Shown here: positions 13,521 to 23,943 of the stretch, piece after piece
How the letters are laid out: each line of letters starts with the position of its first letter
How positions within the stretch are numbered: position 1 is the stretch's first letter
Source of the DNA: Lentinula raphanica
Lineage: Eukaryota > Basidiomycota > Agaricomycetes > Agaricales > Omphalotaceae
NCBI GenBank assembly: GCA_027919835.1
Contig: JANVFP010000001.1
Span: 992,001-1,056,000 of the forward strand
Direction: 5' to 3'
Length of the DNA stretch: 64,000 bases
Notes under the pieces: generated by a model
What the model was told of the DNA's origin: nothing
Databases searched by the model: none
What the model saw: the letters and a program-made list of their open reading frames with translations, nothing else
Made by a program: the position numbers and the translations under genes

Positions 13521-15747
13521 ATGAAGCCAATCTCTCCTCGTACGACATGCTTTTTGGGTAATCTTTTGCTCTATCTCGCACTTCAAGCGACTGCTCGAGC
13601 TCAAGTAGTGCTGAATCCGTCCACGAAAGCACCTGGTTCCGCTTCCAAGCCTGTCGCTAACAATTTTGTTTCCCTTTCAATCGCTATCCACTTTTTCCAA
13701 GATTACACTCGTACAGGATCTAACGGCGAACAGCCCAACACATTCTCCAGAAACCTACTTTCCTCTCTGACAGAATCCACCTCCATCGCGCCACAGATCC
13801 GCATAGGAGGCACTTCGGCTGACCGGACGACGTACGTCCCTTCTCAGAACACGACGATATCCCAAGTTACAGGCGCAAATGGGATACCTTTGAACGTTAC
13901 GCTAAACCAGAAATGGTTCACGCAATGTTTTGATCAAACTAATTTTCCTTCTGGGACCAAGTTTATCTTTGACTTGCCGCTGATGCGGAATGACTCTCTG
14001 GCGATCAATAATACATTACAAGGTGCCCAATGGGCATTGGAATCTATTGGAGGAGATAGACTGGAGGCGTTTGAGGTTGGGAATGAGGAGGTATGCACGC
14101 GGTCATTTCCAGAATGCAAAACACGTTGTAATGTTCATGTTCATTCTTGATTCTGTCATGTAGGACCTGTATGTAGGACAAGGTGTGGTACCAGCAACTT
14201 GGACAGTGGTGGATTATGCTGCGAGATGGAGGAACTTCAGCTCAGCGGTGTTAGAAGGGGCCATTATTCCGTTTGGGCTTGGTTCGACCAAGAGATGGTT
14301 CCAAGGGTTAGCATTTTCAGGACTAGGGGCGAATCCGGCTTGGACGACGTATGCATCAATCATATACGCGATTTCAATCGCACGTGTTAACCAAAGTGCA
14401 TCACAGGGAAACTGCGTTCAATGCCAATGTAGATCAGGACAACACGATGAAGAGCGTATCGCTTCATAAGTGAGTTCTGGAGTTCCCTGTCATCAATCTC
14501 CATTTCATTCTATTAGCTACCCTGCTGGATCTGCACCTTGGGTTAATCTTGGGAGTACGTCCAATTCTCATGACTTCATCGCAGAAACGAAACACGCAAC
14601 GTTAACGAACATGTTCAATTCAGATACATTCATGAACCACACCGCGATCGTAGCCAATCTCTCACAAGTGAACGATGATATCGCCTTCTTGGCTTCTTCG
14701 TCTTCCACGGAGAACATAGTGTTCAACTTGGGCGAGACTAATATAGATTTTACGAATCTAAACATGGACCAATTCGGTGAGTGTTGTTATGAGTTAAGAA
14801 GATATATTCGCTGTGATCTGATTTGTTTCACACATATCTCAGAGGGCGTCCTAGGTTCCGCCTTGTGGACCATCGATTACATCCTGTATGCCGCGTCTCT
14901 GGTGAGTGCCAGATTCCAATATCGTTACCTGGAGCGAAATCAATCCAATCTGCATCTACAGAATATCAACAGGATATATCTTCACCAAGGCACGACTTTT
15001 GGCTATGTACGTTCAAGATTCATGTCCTCTTCGCGATATAATCCTGAGCCAATGCTAAACTGATCTCAACTCTTCTCCCCCACTCAGGCAGCTTGGCAAC
15101 CCATCGCTACAGATACTTCGGAGCCGAAAGTTCGTTCGCCTTGGTATGGCCTAAAGTTCGCTGCTGAAGCGATCGGGTCGCATCAGGGTCCTATCCAGAT
15201 CGTTCCGCTCGATGTCGTGGCCATCCCCAGCAGTAACGTCTCCGCGTCTTCCGGAAATAGTACTGACGAAGATGAATCGGGGACGTCCACAACTACTGAT
15301 ACGAAAAACACTCAGACCCAGAGTGCGCCTGCTCAGATTCTGACTTCAGAGAAGATCAGTACATATGCCATCTACGAATCATCTTCTCTCGCGCGGATTG
15401 TTTTAATCAACTTCAATGAATGGAACAGTACCACGCCGTTTCCTCGTCCGAGTGTATCCTTTCGGATTGAACTACCGTTAGAGACAAATACAAATACAAC
15501 GGCTCAATCAACTTCGGACTCGGAGTCGTCTTCGGTTAACACAAGGACACTCACTGCTCCTGGTGGTGCTTCGGCCGATAGTGGGCTGACGTTCGGAGGG
15601 GTGATGTGGAATTTTACGACGCTGGGACTTCCGGAGCGAGTTGAGGGTGTACCGGGGACTGCGAGCGTGGAGAGGTCGAAGAGGGATGGGTCGATCACGG
15701 TGGAGGTTGGGGCGAGTGAGGCGTTGTTGATTGATGTGAGTGGTTGA
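13521..15747 (+). CDS. Secreted glycoside hydrolase family 79 protein (beta-glucuronidase-like)
   Basis: Seven exons (13521-14090, 14164-14348, 14407-14469, 14517-14776, 14843-14901, 14962-15006, 15088-15747) join in frame to 613 residues. A hydrophobic signal peptide (FLGNLLLYLALQATARA) follows the start. The GH79 substrate-side motif IRIGGTSADRT is followed by GNEEDLY; Glu189 in GNEE is the expected acid/base, and Glu346 in FNLGETN the expected nucleophile. The motif SVSLHNYP is rebuilt exactly by splicing exon 3 to exon 4. The last 200 residues form the beta-sandwich domain, with a Ser/Thr/Asp-rich insertion around 15230-15330. Family members remove glucuronic acid or 4-O-methylglucuronic acid from arabinogalactan or related glycans outside the cell. 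Both catalytic glutamates are present, so activity is plausible. An upstream ATG at 13479 is in frame, but the one at 13521 sits directly before the signal peptide. Confidence 0.88.
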
Positions 15748-16218
15748 GGCCTTGCGACTTGAGATCACATTGAGCGTTTGGGTTGGACGAATGGGAAATT
15801 GACGTTAACTATCTTATCATGTTCATGTTCATGTTCTAGAATTTTAACTTATCTATTCCTACAAAGACAGATTCAAGCAAGGAAGAAAGGAAAATACTCG
15901 ACTCCATTCGAAGGTGGAGTCCTGCAAGGGAACAGCCGAGGTGTAGCCTTGTAGCCTGTAGGTCTGATGTAGGTCCCCCGGTGGATCGTGATTCGTTAGT
16001 AATCATGTAATCATATCCTTCATTTACTCGTTCTGAGTCATTTTTCAGTCTCTTTCTCCCCTTCTACCACTGAGGTACGCGTCATATTTTCTGTACTACC
16101 TTTGACATCGTACTTATGTTGCGCTGTAGCTCTGCTTCACTTCACTACAGGTATGTACGCGATACATCCAGTCTTCGTCTTCTGGACTCTGTGAACACAT
16201 AGCTTACCTGACTGTGAC
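15748..16218. other. Intergenic space between GH79 gene and small GATA-finger gene
   Basis: This holds the 3' flank of the GH79 gene and the 5' flank of the small GATA gene, with pyrimidine-rich promoter-like stretches near 16040-16070. No other feature was recognised. Confidence 0.4.
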
Positions 16219-16542
16219 ATGGCTTCAGATTACGCAGACATGGATCTCCCGAAATATACTCCATACACCGAAGACAAGTTGTATAAAGGCCTTATTGAGA
16301 GAGTATGTCCCCATTGCAAAACTGACAAAACGTGTCGGTGGCGAAAAAGCCCACTCAGCCGTGGAGAATGGGTACGTACTCAGTACTCAGGATTTAACAA
16401 ACTATTGAACATAGTCGATCCATAGCGATGCAACAAATGTGGACTTTTTGAGTCTAGACATTCAAAGCCCCATCCTAGTCGGGTCCCTCAGCACTTTGAG
16501 CCTCGTGCTATAAGGGATCTTATAATCCTCAAAAAGTATTGA
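16219..16542 (+). CDS. Short GATA-like zinc-finger protein, truncated paralogue of the 8926-10133 factor
   Basis: Two exons (16219-16371 and 16426-16542) encode 89 residues. The finger reads CPHCKTDKT, RWRKSPLSRGEW and, after the intron, RCNKCGLFESRHSKPHPS. All four Cys ligands and the Trp remain, and the intron lies at the same place and phase as in the large GATA factor 6 kb upstream, so the two are paralogues. The protein is little more than the finger and ends at ILKKY, immediately followed by sequence resembling the GH79 gene 3' end. The first intron of the paralogue also has the same TTAACAAAC block near its branch site. It could be an expressed mini-factor competing for DNA sites, or a decaying duplicate that kept its frame by chance. 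Confidence 0.65.
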
Positions 16543-16640
16543 ATGGACGCTCACTGCACCTGGTAGGGCTTCAGCCGACAGGAATTATACGACGCAGGGA
16601 CTGCCGCAGAGGGTTGTGGATGGTTGGGATGGATAATGTC
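16543..16640 (+). pseudogene. Decayed copy of the GH79 gene 3' end (fragment A)
   Basis: The stretch resembles 15541-15655 of the GH79 gene: GACGCTCACTGCACCTGG, GCTTCAGCCGACAG and ACGACGCAGGGACTGCCG align with blocks there, with an internal deletion and a stop. It begins directly after the small GATA gene. Confidence 0.65.
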
Positions 16641-16914
16641 CTCATTAGATAACGGCGATATTGGAGCAGTAGATCATGCATGATATAGGACAGAAGACAC
16701 TGTCACACAAGAACAGACAATGCTACAGAGTTTCTGAACGTTCGAATACTGCCGCCTGGACACCATCATGACCTATATATATATGTGAAGAAGACACCTT
16801 GAACGTTAACAGATAGATGTGATCATAATCATGGATAAAATTACGCAAGTTTCGAGGAAGCCATCAGAGCCTAGAGGAAAGTGAAGTGAAGTATGTATAG
16901 TTTCTCTTCAGATC

Positions 16915-17055
16915 AAGCACGAACGCGCCAGTTCTTGGACACATCTGGCCCATTCCTCGTCATCATCATCTGAGACTTGGTCTTAGGTACAGTCTGGGGT
17001 GAACGAGTACCGTTGTTGTGGTTGTTACGAGATTTCGTACTAGTCACGGTTTTGT
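16915..17055 (-). pseudogene. Decayed copy of the 3' end of the BTG/Tob-like gene
   Basis: On the minus strand this reads as the last 40 or so codons of the 17468-18577 gene: a Lys/Asn/Thr stretch, QTVPKTKSQMMM, then NGPDVSKNWRVRA and a stop, against NGPDSSQNWRVRA in the intact gene. Downstream sequence also matches. It is therefore a partial duplicate that has kept its reading frame over this short piece. Confidence 0.75.
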
Positions 17056-17060
17056 TGGCG

Positions 17061-17172
17061 TTGGGGACCCGTTGGGGACGGTGAGGGTGGAAAGGTCGAA
17101 CAGGGATGGGTCATTCATGGTAAGGGTTGGGGCGAGTGAGGCGACGTTCATTGATATATCTGGTTGAGGCTT
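17061..17172 (+). pseudogene. Decayed copy of the GH79 gene 3' end (fragment B)
   Basis: It aligns closely with 15650-15755, including GAGGTCGAA-type, AGGGATGGGTC and GGTTGGGGCGAGTGAGGCG blocks and the terminal GGTTGAGGC stop region. It is cut off from any start. Together with fragment A it marks a tandem duplication of the interval between the two convergent genes. Confidence 0.7.
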
Positions 17173-17467
17173 TGAAGATTTCAGGTCTTATGGAATACTC
17201 TTACTAGGTTGGGATAATGGGATAATGACATTATGATATAACGACGGCGATATGTGCAATACGAGTAGAGTATATATGATACAGGACAGAAGACTGGAGA
17301 TAGACAATGCTACAGAGATTTGGACATCAGATACCTTTACCTACTTATGAGGGAATGATGAAAAAAATACAGCAAGGTTCGAGAAAGCCATCAGAGGAAA
17401 GAGAGATTATCATCTTCAGTACCATCAAGGTAAAGAAGCGAAGCGATGTACATTTTTTGTCTTCAAA

Positions 17468-18577
17468 TCAAGCACGAACGCGCCAGTTCTGAGAAGAATC
17501 CGGCCCATTCATCATCATCATCTGGGGCTTGACCTTCGAAGGTACAGCCTGAGTCGAACGAGCAACAGTAACATTGTTGCGAGCGTTCATGGGTTTGGTG
17601 GCGTTACCCGCAGCGTTCTTCACACCTCCCAGCATAACACCGCCGGTCATCACGAGCGTTTGACCACCCTGGTAGGTATACCGACAGGTATCGACCTTGG
17701 CTTTGTCAACGGTCGCGCGTGCGAGGCGGCGTTGGGAACGGGAGAAAAGGGGACGAGAGACGGAGTCAGCCACTTCAGTGGAAACGGACACTGGAGGCGT
17801 AGTAGTAGTGGTTGCAGTCGTGAGGCGATGACGGGGAACGTAGATAGCCTTATCGGTCGAAGGAAGAAGGATTGATGTTTTAAGGATGGGAGAAGATGTG
17901 GTGGAAGAGACGGAGGACATTGTGTCGACGGAAGAGGTTTCGGAGAAGAGAGAGGACGAAGTGGTCGAATCGGTGTCGGATTCGGAATCAGAATCAGAAT
18001 CGTCAGTGGTGTCCTTCGTGTTAATACACGAAAAGGCAGGAAGAGTACGGGTGGGGTTTTTGGGCAAGGCGCGAGATCGAACAGAGTCGAGCATCGCTTG
18101 CAGCTTCAACGTCATAGGCGACTCCGAGTCGCGATCATTACTAGCACTAGCACTGCTGCTTTGGGTTTCGAGGTTCGTGATCATCGAGGAAGTCGACGAG
18201 TTAGAGGTGGTCTCCGCAGACCAAATCGTCACAGCATCACCGGTTTCGCCAATGCGAACCTTGAGATGACCGTCCATGACAAAGACGTAAAAAGCCCTCC
18301 CACCTAGGGCGCGAATCCACTCGGACCATACGAGACCGGCTTGGAGACAAGCGGCGTATACGGGTGCAGGAGGTAGAGACGAAGGAGCGAGGAGTAGAGT
18401 GAACGGAGATAGGGAAGAAGTGTCGGCAGAGAGGAATTGGGATGCCAGGTTCGCGTGCAAGTAGAACTGCAGCTGCAGAACGGCCTGGGAGGGATAGACT
18501 TTGATGAGAGGTTGTGTGAGGTAGGTCACAAGTTGGTAGAGAGTGGTCAGAGCCGAGTTCGTAACAGAGACAGACAT
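17468..18577 (-). CDS. BTG/Tob-like (anti-proliferative domain) protein with Ser-rich tail
   Basis: A single exon gives 369 residues from the ATG at 18577 (MSVSVTNSALTTLY). Residues 1-120 form a compact domain: YLTQPLIKVYPSQAVLQLQF, a PAPVYAACLQAGLVWSEWI helix region and GGRAFYVFVMDGHLKVRIGE, which resembles the BTG/Tob fold as seen in basidiomycete anti-proliferative-domain proteins. The rest is Ser/Thr/Asp-rich and probably disordered, with a basic end (SQNWRVRA). BTG/Tob proteins bind the Caf1/CCR4-NOT deadenylase and slow growth; that role is inferred from resemblance only. An in-frame upstream ATG at 18697 precedes a segment that looks like leader. The 3' end has a partial duplicate at 16915-17055. 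Confidence 0.6.
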   Translation of the reverse strand: MSVSVTNSALTTLYQLVTYLTQPLIKVYPSQAVLQLQFYLHANLASQFLSADTSSLSPFTLLLAPSSLPPAPVYAACLQAGLVWSEWIRALGGRAFYVFVMDGHLKVRIGETGDAVTIWSAETTSNSSTSSMITNLETQSSSASASNDRDSESPMTLKLQAMLDSVRSRALPKNPTRTLPAFSCINTKDTTDDSDSDSESDTDSTTSSSLFSETSSVDTMSSVSSTTSSPILKTSILLPSTDKAIYVPRHRLTTATTTTTPPVSVSTEVADSVSRPLFSRSQRRLARATVDKAKVDTCRYTYQGGQTLVMTGGVMLGGVKNAAGNATKPMNARNNVTVARSTQAVPSKVKPQMMMMNGPDSSQNWRVRA

Positions 18578-19496
18578 GGTGGTGTATGTAGTCGTGTGTA
18601 AGAGATTAAGACGCGTAGGTTCGTAGTGGTTGTTGGTTGGCAGGTAGATATCGCTCTGCGATGAAAATTCGTAATTCTGGAGGATGAGCCAAATCAATAA
18701 GGCATGAAACAGTGTTGCAGCCAGAGGTGCTTACCAGAAGAACGTTGAAAAGATGCGATAGGGATACAGTAGTAGTGTTGTACGAGCAAAGAACAGAAGA
18801 TTGAGATAGAGACAGTGAGATTGACTGAAAAACCCAGACACCGAAGTGGATGTGATGAGATGAGGGTCTTTCTAGCCAGGTCCCTATTTCTTTTATACGA
18901 GAATGCCTCCCGCAATGAACAATGACCCCCATTCTTCAATGATTGTCACAATAAAAGGCATTGTAATTTGCTGAGCATTGTTTGTTGCGAGAACAATGGG
19001 ATATGTGCTGATGCCGTACACTATTCACTAATCCTTCTTCAAAGTGAGTAGATCGTATTGGTGAGCAGCATTTGAAGTTGACGACCATGATATGCCCTAC
19101 AGATCTAGTCTGTGTCGAGACGTCTAGTCGCTGAGAATGAGATGGAAGCAAGATGGAAGTCGTTGTGCTCTTCACGACTGTTGAGTTGTGTACAAATAGA
19201 TGCAAACACGGCAAGTTGTTCCCCGGAATGTTCTCGGAACGCTCATCCTGCGCTCATCATCATCAACATTCAACATGGCTCATTACATCTCAGTCGTCAG
19301 ATTTAGGCTTTCAACTCTTCCTGGTCTAACGGGATGGAGAACCAATAACGAGCTCCAACTCTCTCTAACACCCGCTGCGCGACTTCAATCGATATATCGT
19401 GATTGATCCTTACTAGACACGCCGGTCTGTGGGTCCCCGGATTCGAGGGTATACTTAACGCGAAAGAATACAGCAATAGGCGTTATCCAAAATCCA
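18578..19496. other. Intergenic region between divergent genes
   Basis: This is the shared upstream space of the BTG-like gene (minus) and the 7-TM gene (plus). Short frames here have no recognisable content. A purine-rich leader lies just before the BTG-like start. Confidence 0.4.
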
Positions 19497-20986
19497 ATGG
19501 CGTCCAACGTTGCTTCCGGTGAATGGAATGCTCGACAAAGATTAGCATTGGCCATGTTTCCTACTGTTGTACGTCAAAACAACTTCAACTCCACCAAAAT
19601 TCTTGCTATGAATTCTCTGACCTTTGTCTATCCAGGCACAGCTATTCCTCTACGGTACGAATCCTTCTCATCCTTTCCAGCCACTTCACAATCATACAAA
19701 CCTAACACTCAAGCCCTGCGTATCCAGGTGTCCACCTCTCTCTCTTCATCCTATCCATCTTCATCATACTCGGCAGGAAACGCCGACTCTACAGCAAACG
19801 TACGCATCTGCTCGCGTCGATCCTCCTATTCGTCGCTTGTACCGTGTCGGCGGTAGCGCGTTTGGTGTTCATGATGGTCGATGCGGGGGAGGTTGGTGTT
19901 GATTATTCAGATGGAGTGAGTCCGGCGCACGTTATCATTGGGCTTCATTGTTTTGCGAAGTGAGTCTGGTCGTTATTTCTGATCTATAAGTTCATTGAAC
20001 CAGTGTCTCTGCTGTTTCCGCTATGTTTAGTCTTGTGGCTGATGCATTACTGGTCAGTCATATCGGTTCCTATCCCGTTCGCTCAATGGGTTAACCCCAC
20101 AGCAGATCCATCGATGCTATCATATATGGACACCGCGTAAATCCGTTCTGTATCCACCAATCGTTGGTCTGTTGGCGAATCTGGGCGAGTGTCAACTTTT
20201 ACCCCAATGATCTATCTATGGTCAGCCGTCCTGACCGTGTTACTTGTTACATACAGGAATTGGGATCGCAGCTCTCGTAAACTGGGACCTGTATTGGTTG
20301 TTCATGCTCGTGACTCTGGTGGAGAACATGTATTTGACGTTGATAACTGGTACGGTGATGACTCCCCGCTAGTATGCTATGCTCATTGGACTAAACTAAA
20401 CGTCTTTCTCATTCTGAAGCCGGACGAATCTGGTACATCAATCGACAATCCAAGTCGATGCTTGGCTCGAAGGTGTATTCGCGCTATCAAGTGATTGTAA
20501 ACGGCATGTAGGTCGACCCGGTATCATACTAGTATATGAAGCTAATTCATGATCTTGCAATGAATGTATTCACAGCCTCGAATCGGGATTACTCTACCCA
20601 GTCGTTCTTATCATAACAGCTTTGAGCCTCATACCACCAAAAGCGGATTACTCGCGCGTGCTGATGTTTAATGTTATGCTGAATATCCAGATTCAGGCTG
20701 TGGTGAGTCGCTTGATGATTAGCATTTCGATATCATGGCTCTGATTCACATTAATCGAAAGGGACTCGCTCAGAGTCTGATCATTGTGCGTGTTGGATTT
20801 GGAGTGGATATGCTGAGTGGTGTGGGAGGAGAAAGTTTGGTGGAAATTTCGGATTTGGAGGCTGCGTCGCCGTCTAAATCTGATGTACAGAATAGGCGTC
20901 CTCAGGCTCATGATGATAGTATGACAGTCGATGATTCAGAAAGTTCGAGCTCCCTCCCATCGGAAATTTGGAATGAGAGGAGGTGA
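19497..20986 (+). CDS. Seven-transmembrane protein of a basidiomycete-expanded family, function unknown
   Basis: The gene has about eight exons. The spliced protein starts MASNVASGEWNARQRL and reads VAQLFLYGVHLSLFILSIF (helices 1-2), LLASILLFVACTVSAVARLVF (helix 3), GLHCFANLVADALL, YPPIVGLLANLGIGIAALV and LYWLFMLVTLVENM (middle helices), TAGRIWYINRQSKSMLG (a loop), LESGLLYPVVLIITALSLI (late helix) and IQIQAVGLAQSLIIVRVG (last helix). A hydrophilic acidic tail of about 60 residues follows. The order and the final Q-x-x-G-x-A-x-S-L-I-I-V-R-V-G motif are typical of a large set of uncharacterised mushroom membrane proteins. One junction, near 20188, appears to use a GC donor. No ligand or partner can be named. 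Confidence 0.75.
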
Positions 20987-21000
20987 TTGAAGGTGTAGGA

Positions 21001-21020
21001 TTTCGAACGTTCGAACGTTC
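21001..21020. repeat. Short inverted repeat between convergent genes
   Basis: TTTCGAACGTTCGAACGTTC lies just past the 7-TM gene stop and contains nested TTCGAA palindromes. It could form a small hairpin between two converging transcripts; no function is claimed. Confidence 0.35.
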
Positions 21021-21107
21021 ACTAGCACTGTTTGTATAACATTTTGTATGTACCATATCCACTGCCAATACGACCAAATCCTTCTCGCCTTCTCTTGTGT
21101 TCACAAT

Positions 21108-22340
21108 TCACAAATACCTCCCAAACCACTCAACCGTCTCCCTAAACGCCCCCTCCTTCCCCGCCTTCACCTCAGGCACACTCAGATCACCTCGTACAGC
21201 GAACCCGTGTTTGCACCCGGGCCAGTGGACGCGTTTGTATCCTGGTGTAAACTTTTCGTCACCGAAGATCGCGTCGGCTTTTTGGCAGGCTTCGAGGGGG
21301 AAGGCTGGGTCGAACTCGCAGGAGTTGATGAGGAGGGGGGCTTTGGATGAATCGAAGTACTCCTATGGAAGTGTTCAATAACATGTAGCTGATAGATTTG
21401 GAATCACAGGAACGAAATTATATACAAACCTGGAGGCTGTCCGGGATGGATCTAGACGGATGTGCGATCATGGCGACCTGGATTTTGTTTTCGATTGCAA
21501 GGGGGAAGGTGTATGAAGCTATAGCAAGTAACAAATGAATAGAACAAGTAGCGAATATCATATATGAGCATTTGCGACAGCGACGACGGTTGAGATAAGA
21601 TTGAGTAGTACGTACCTCCGAAACAGTACCCAACAGAAGCGAAAGCGGTGATTCCTCGTTCTTTGAGTGCGTCGTATACTTTGTCGACGTAGGGTCGGGT
21701 TTGGGAGTATTCGTGTTTGGAGAACCAGGTGTTGCGGTCGAATGTTGGGGCCTGTGGTGGTGGTGATAGTGGCAGGAATAAAGTTAGTTGGGAGTTAGTA
21801 ATAGTAATAGGACAAGAGTTGCAACAAATACTACTTACACCAGGTTCTAAGGCGTTCTCGGGGATAGGATCTCCATCGAAGTAGTCTACGCCGATGGTCT
21901 TCGAGTTCGGAGTGTGTGATTGAGAGTCAGTCGGTGAGCTTTCGCGTCGCCCTCACGGGCTTGATGGACAGGACTTACGAGAAATCCGTTTTCGGCGAAG
22001 GAGTCTACGAGGAGCTTTCGAGTACGATCGTTTAGTGGGTAAGGACAACTTGGAATAAGAATGAAGATGAAGGATGTACCTGATTGTTGATCAATTGCAT
22101 CCCAAAGACATCGGGAAAGTATAAGATGGCTTCGTTCTGTTTAGAGTCTTGAGAGTGAGGCGGAGTCCCGACGTAGCAGTTCACGCCCCCGATGGATTCC
22201 CAGTGTCCTTTGGCTTCGCCTTCGTGTTTTACACCTGTACGTACCAAGGTTGGTTCAGCTTCGTCGTACAGAATTTATAACCGAGGAAGGACACAGAGAC
22301 AAGCACCTTTGACACAGTCTTCACATAGAGGGGAGCTCAT
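21108..22340 (-). CDS. Dienelactone hydrolase family protein
   Basis: Seven or so exons from the ATG at 22340 (MSSPLCEDCVKG) give an alpha/beta hydrolase. Order of motifs: GVKHEGEAKGHWESIGGVNC, EAILYFPDVFGMQLINNQ, IGVDYFDGDPIPENAL, GITAFASVGYCFGG (catalytic Cys in GYCFGG), AMIAHPSRSIPDSL, LINSCEFDPAFPLEACQ (catalytic Asp region) and HWPGCKHGFAVRGD (catalytic His), ending EWFGKYL. The full Cys-Asp-His triad is present. Fungal members hydrolyse lactones in aromatic breakdown or other small esters; the substrate here is not known. The start is supported by the conserved CEDCVKG opening found in fungal relatives. Confidence 0.9.
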
Positions 22341-23943
22341 TGTTACCTGTTACCTGGCAGATAAATGGAGAGAATATTCTGAGGAAGGTTCTCAGCAATG
22401 TTGAAGTAGATTTTCCATAGAAAGTCGTTTATGAAGGATCTCGTAGAGGATGTCTTCCGAGAGAGTGTCATCAAGCTGAGGTGATCGGAAATGAACATGA
22501 AAGCTCAAGCTGAGTTCTGATTCGCCGATGATTCGTGATTCTTGAACGGTGAAGACTCAAGAGGTCGTTCCAGCACGTGTGGAGGGATTGGCAGGATTCA
22601 TTGATCCAGAATTCCGGCCATGCACGCAGTGTGCACGTCGCGATGATGAGAAATAGCTCTGCGGCGACACAATCTAAGATTTAAAAAGAAAGGAAGAATG
22701 GATCTGATTCGAGAGACGTACCTCATCCTGAGGAGACCGCTGGTTCAATGAAAATGGGGAATTGACCTGGGACCATCGTTAACGTTTTTGGTACGAATTT
22801 GGGATTTACTACTAACCTGTGCATAGCTCACATTTCCTGTCTGGGGCAGCCCTTGTGTCCTGGGGCAAGTTGTAGTGCATCGTTCTGCAATGTTGTTGAA
22901 CAAAGAAGCACGAGGAGGTGTTGCGGGGGCATTGTCTTTTCCTCAAAGGGATCGTTCAGTCCTGTGTTCCATAACGTTATTGGACGAGCAGTGAGCATGT
23001 GGAGGTTGAAGAGGCATTGTCTATCCTCGAAGGGATCATCAATTGGTGGCAGTTGGTGGCACCGTTCCTCACCGTGCGGTTGTCGTAGAATACCAGAGTT
23101 TCACATGCGATGATATTCTACACTATTAGGCTTGTCGGACGAGGAAAGTGAGTTCAATATAGTAGACGTCGAGGCCAAATATTTCGTCTTCTGAACTTCT
23201 TGATGCTCATTCTATAAAGATCTCGAGATGGCAACGTTGCTCTCATATTGCGTTGCTCCTGAGAATGATATTGGTCGCCCGTTCAGCCTACGATATCTTG
23301 AGAACGCCTTGGACTTTTCTTGAGCTTGTCGAGTGGATTGTCCTACCTGCTCCCCTTGACACTTGTCCTTTGCACAAAGAAGTCGGGACTCGGAGAAGAT
23401 TGGGAGTGCGACGGAACGGCGGGAAGTCGGGAGTTGTTCAATTGAAAAAGTTATTTAAGTGAGCGTGGGAATCAATCCCTGGCCATTCCGGGGACAATGC
23501 GAAGAGTTTCAGGACCGAAAAGGTTGACAGTGGGATCGAACTTTTTACTCCACTGACTCCACTGTCCGCCACCCTTTCTAGGTCGTCTCCAGCTCAATGG
23601 CTGTCCTCTAACTTGATCTTTCACCATCCTTCGTCGCCACCTTCCATGGGTTGTCGTCCTCAATCTTTGGTGAAGAACCTAACTAATTGCTCACTGTACA
23701 CTCCGACACCGCCAAGATCAACTTTATAGGCTGACAGCCACCTTCAAGAGCTCTCTCTTTCACCACAATCATTTCACAACGACGGGAGGCGCAATTGACT
23801 TGCGGAAATATTTCACAAACGTCCTGCAGTCTTTACTTGTTCTTTTTATCCGAACTCACAGTCGTTACTCCATCCTCTCTACAAATCAACTCTCTACGCG
23901 GACTTTTTTCTTTACCTTTTTTTCACTAAATATCCTGCCTCGT
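22341..23943. other. Intergenic region between divergent genes
   Basis: This is upstream of both the dienelactone hydrolase gene (minus) and the Ser/Thr-rich membrane gene (plus). Frames are short and unrecognised. The last 200 bases are pyrimidine-rich (many TTTT/CTC runs near 23890-23940), as expected of a fungal 5' leader. Confidence 0.4.

Noticed and set aside
17886..18269. Plus-strand acidic open frame
   Set aside because: It is antisense to the Ser-rich tail of the BTG-like gene and has no splice or motif support.
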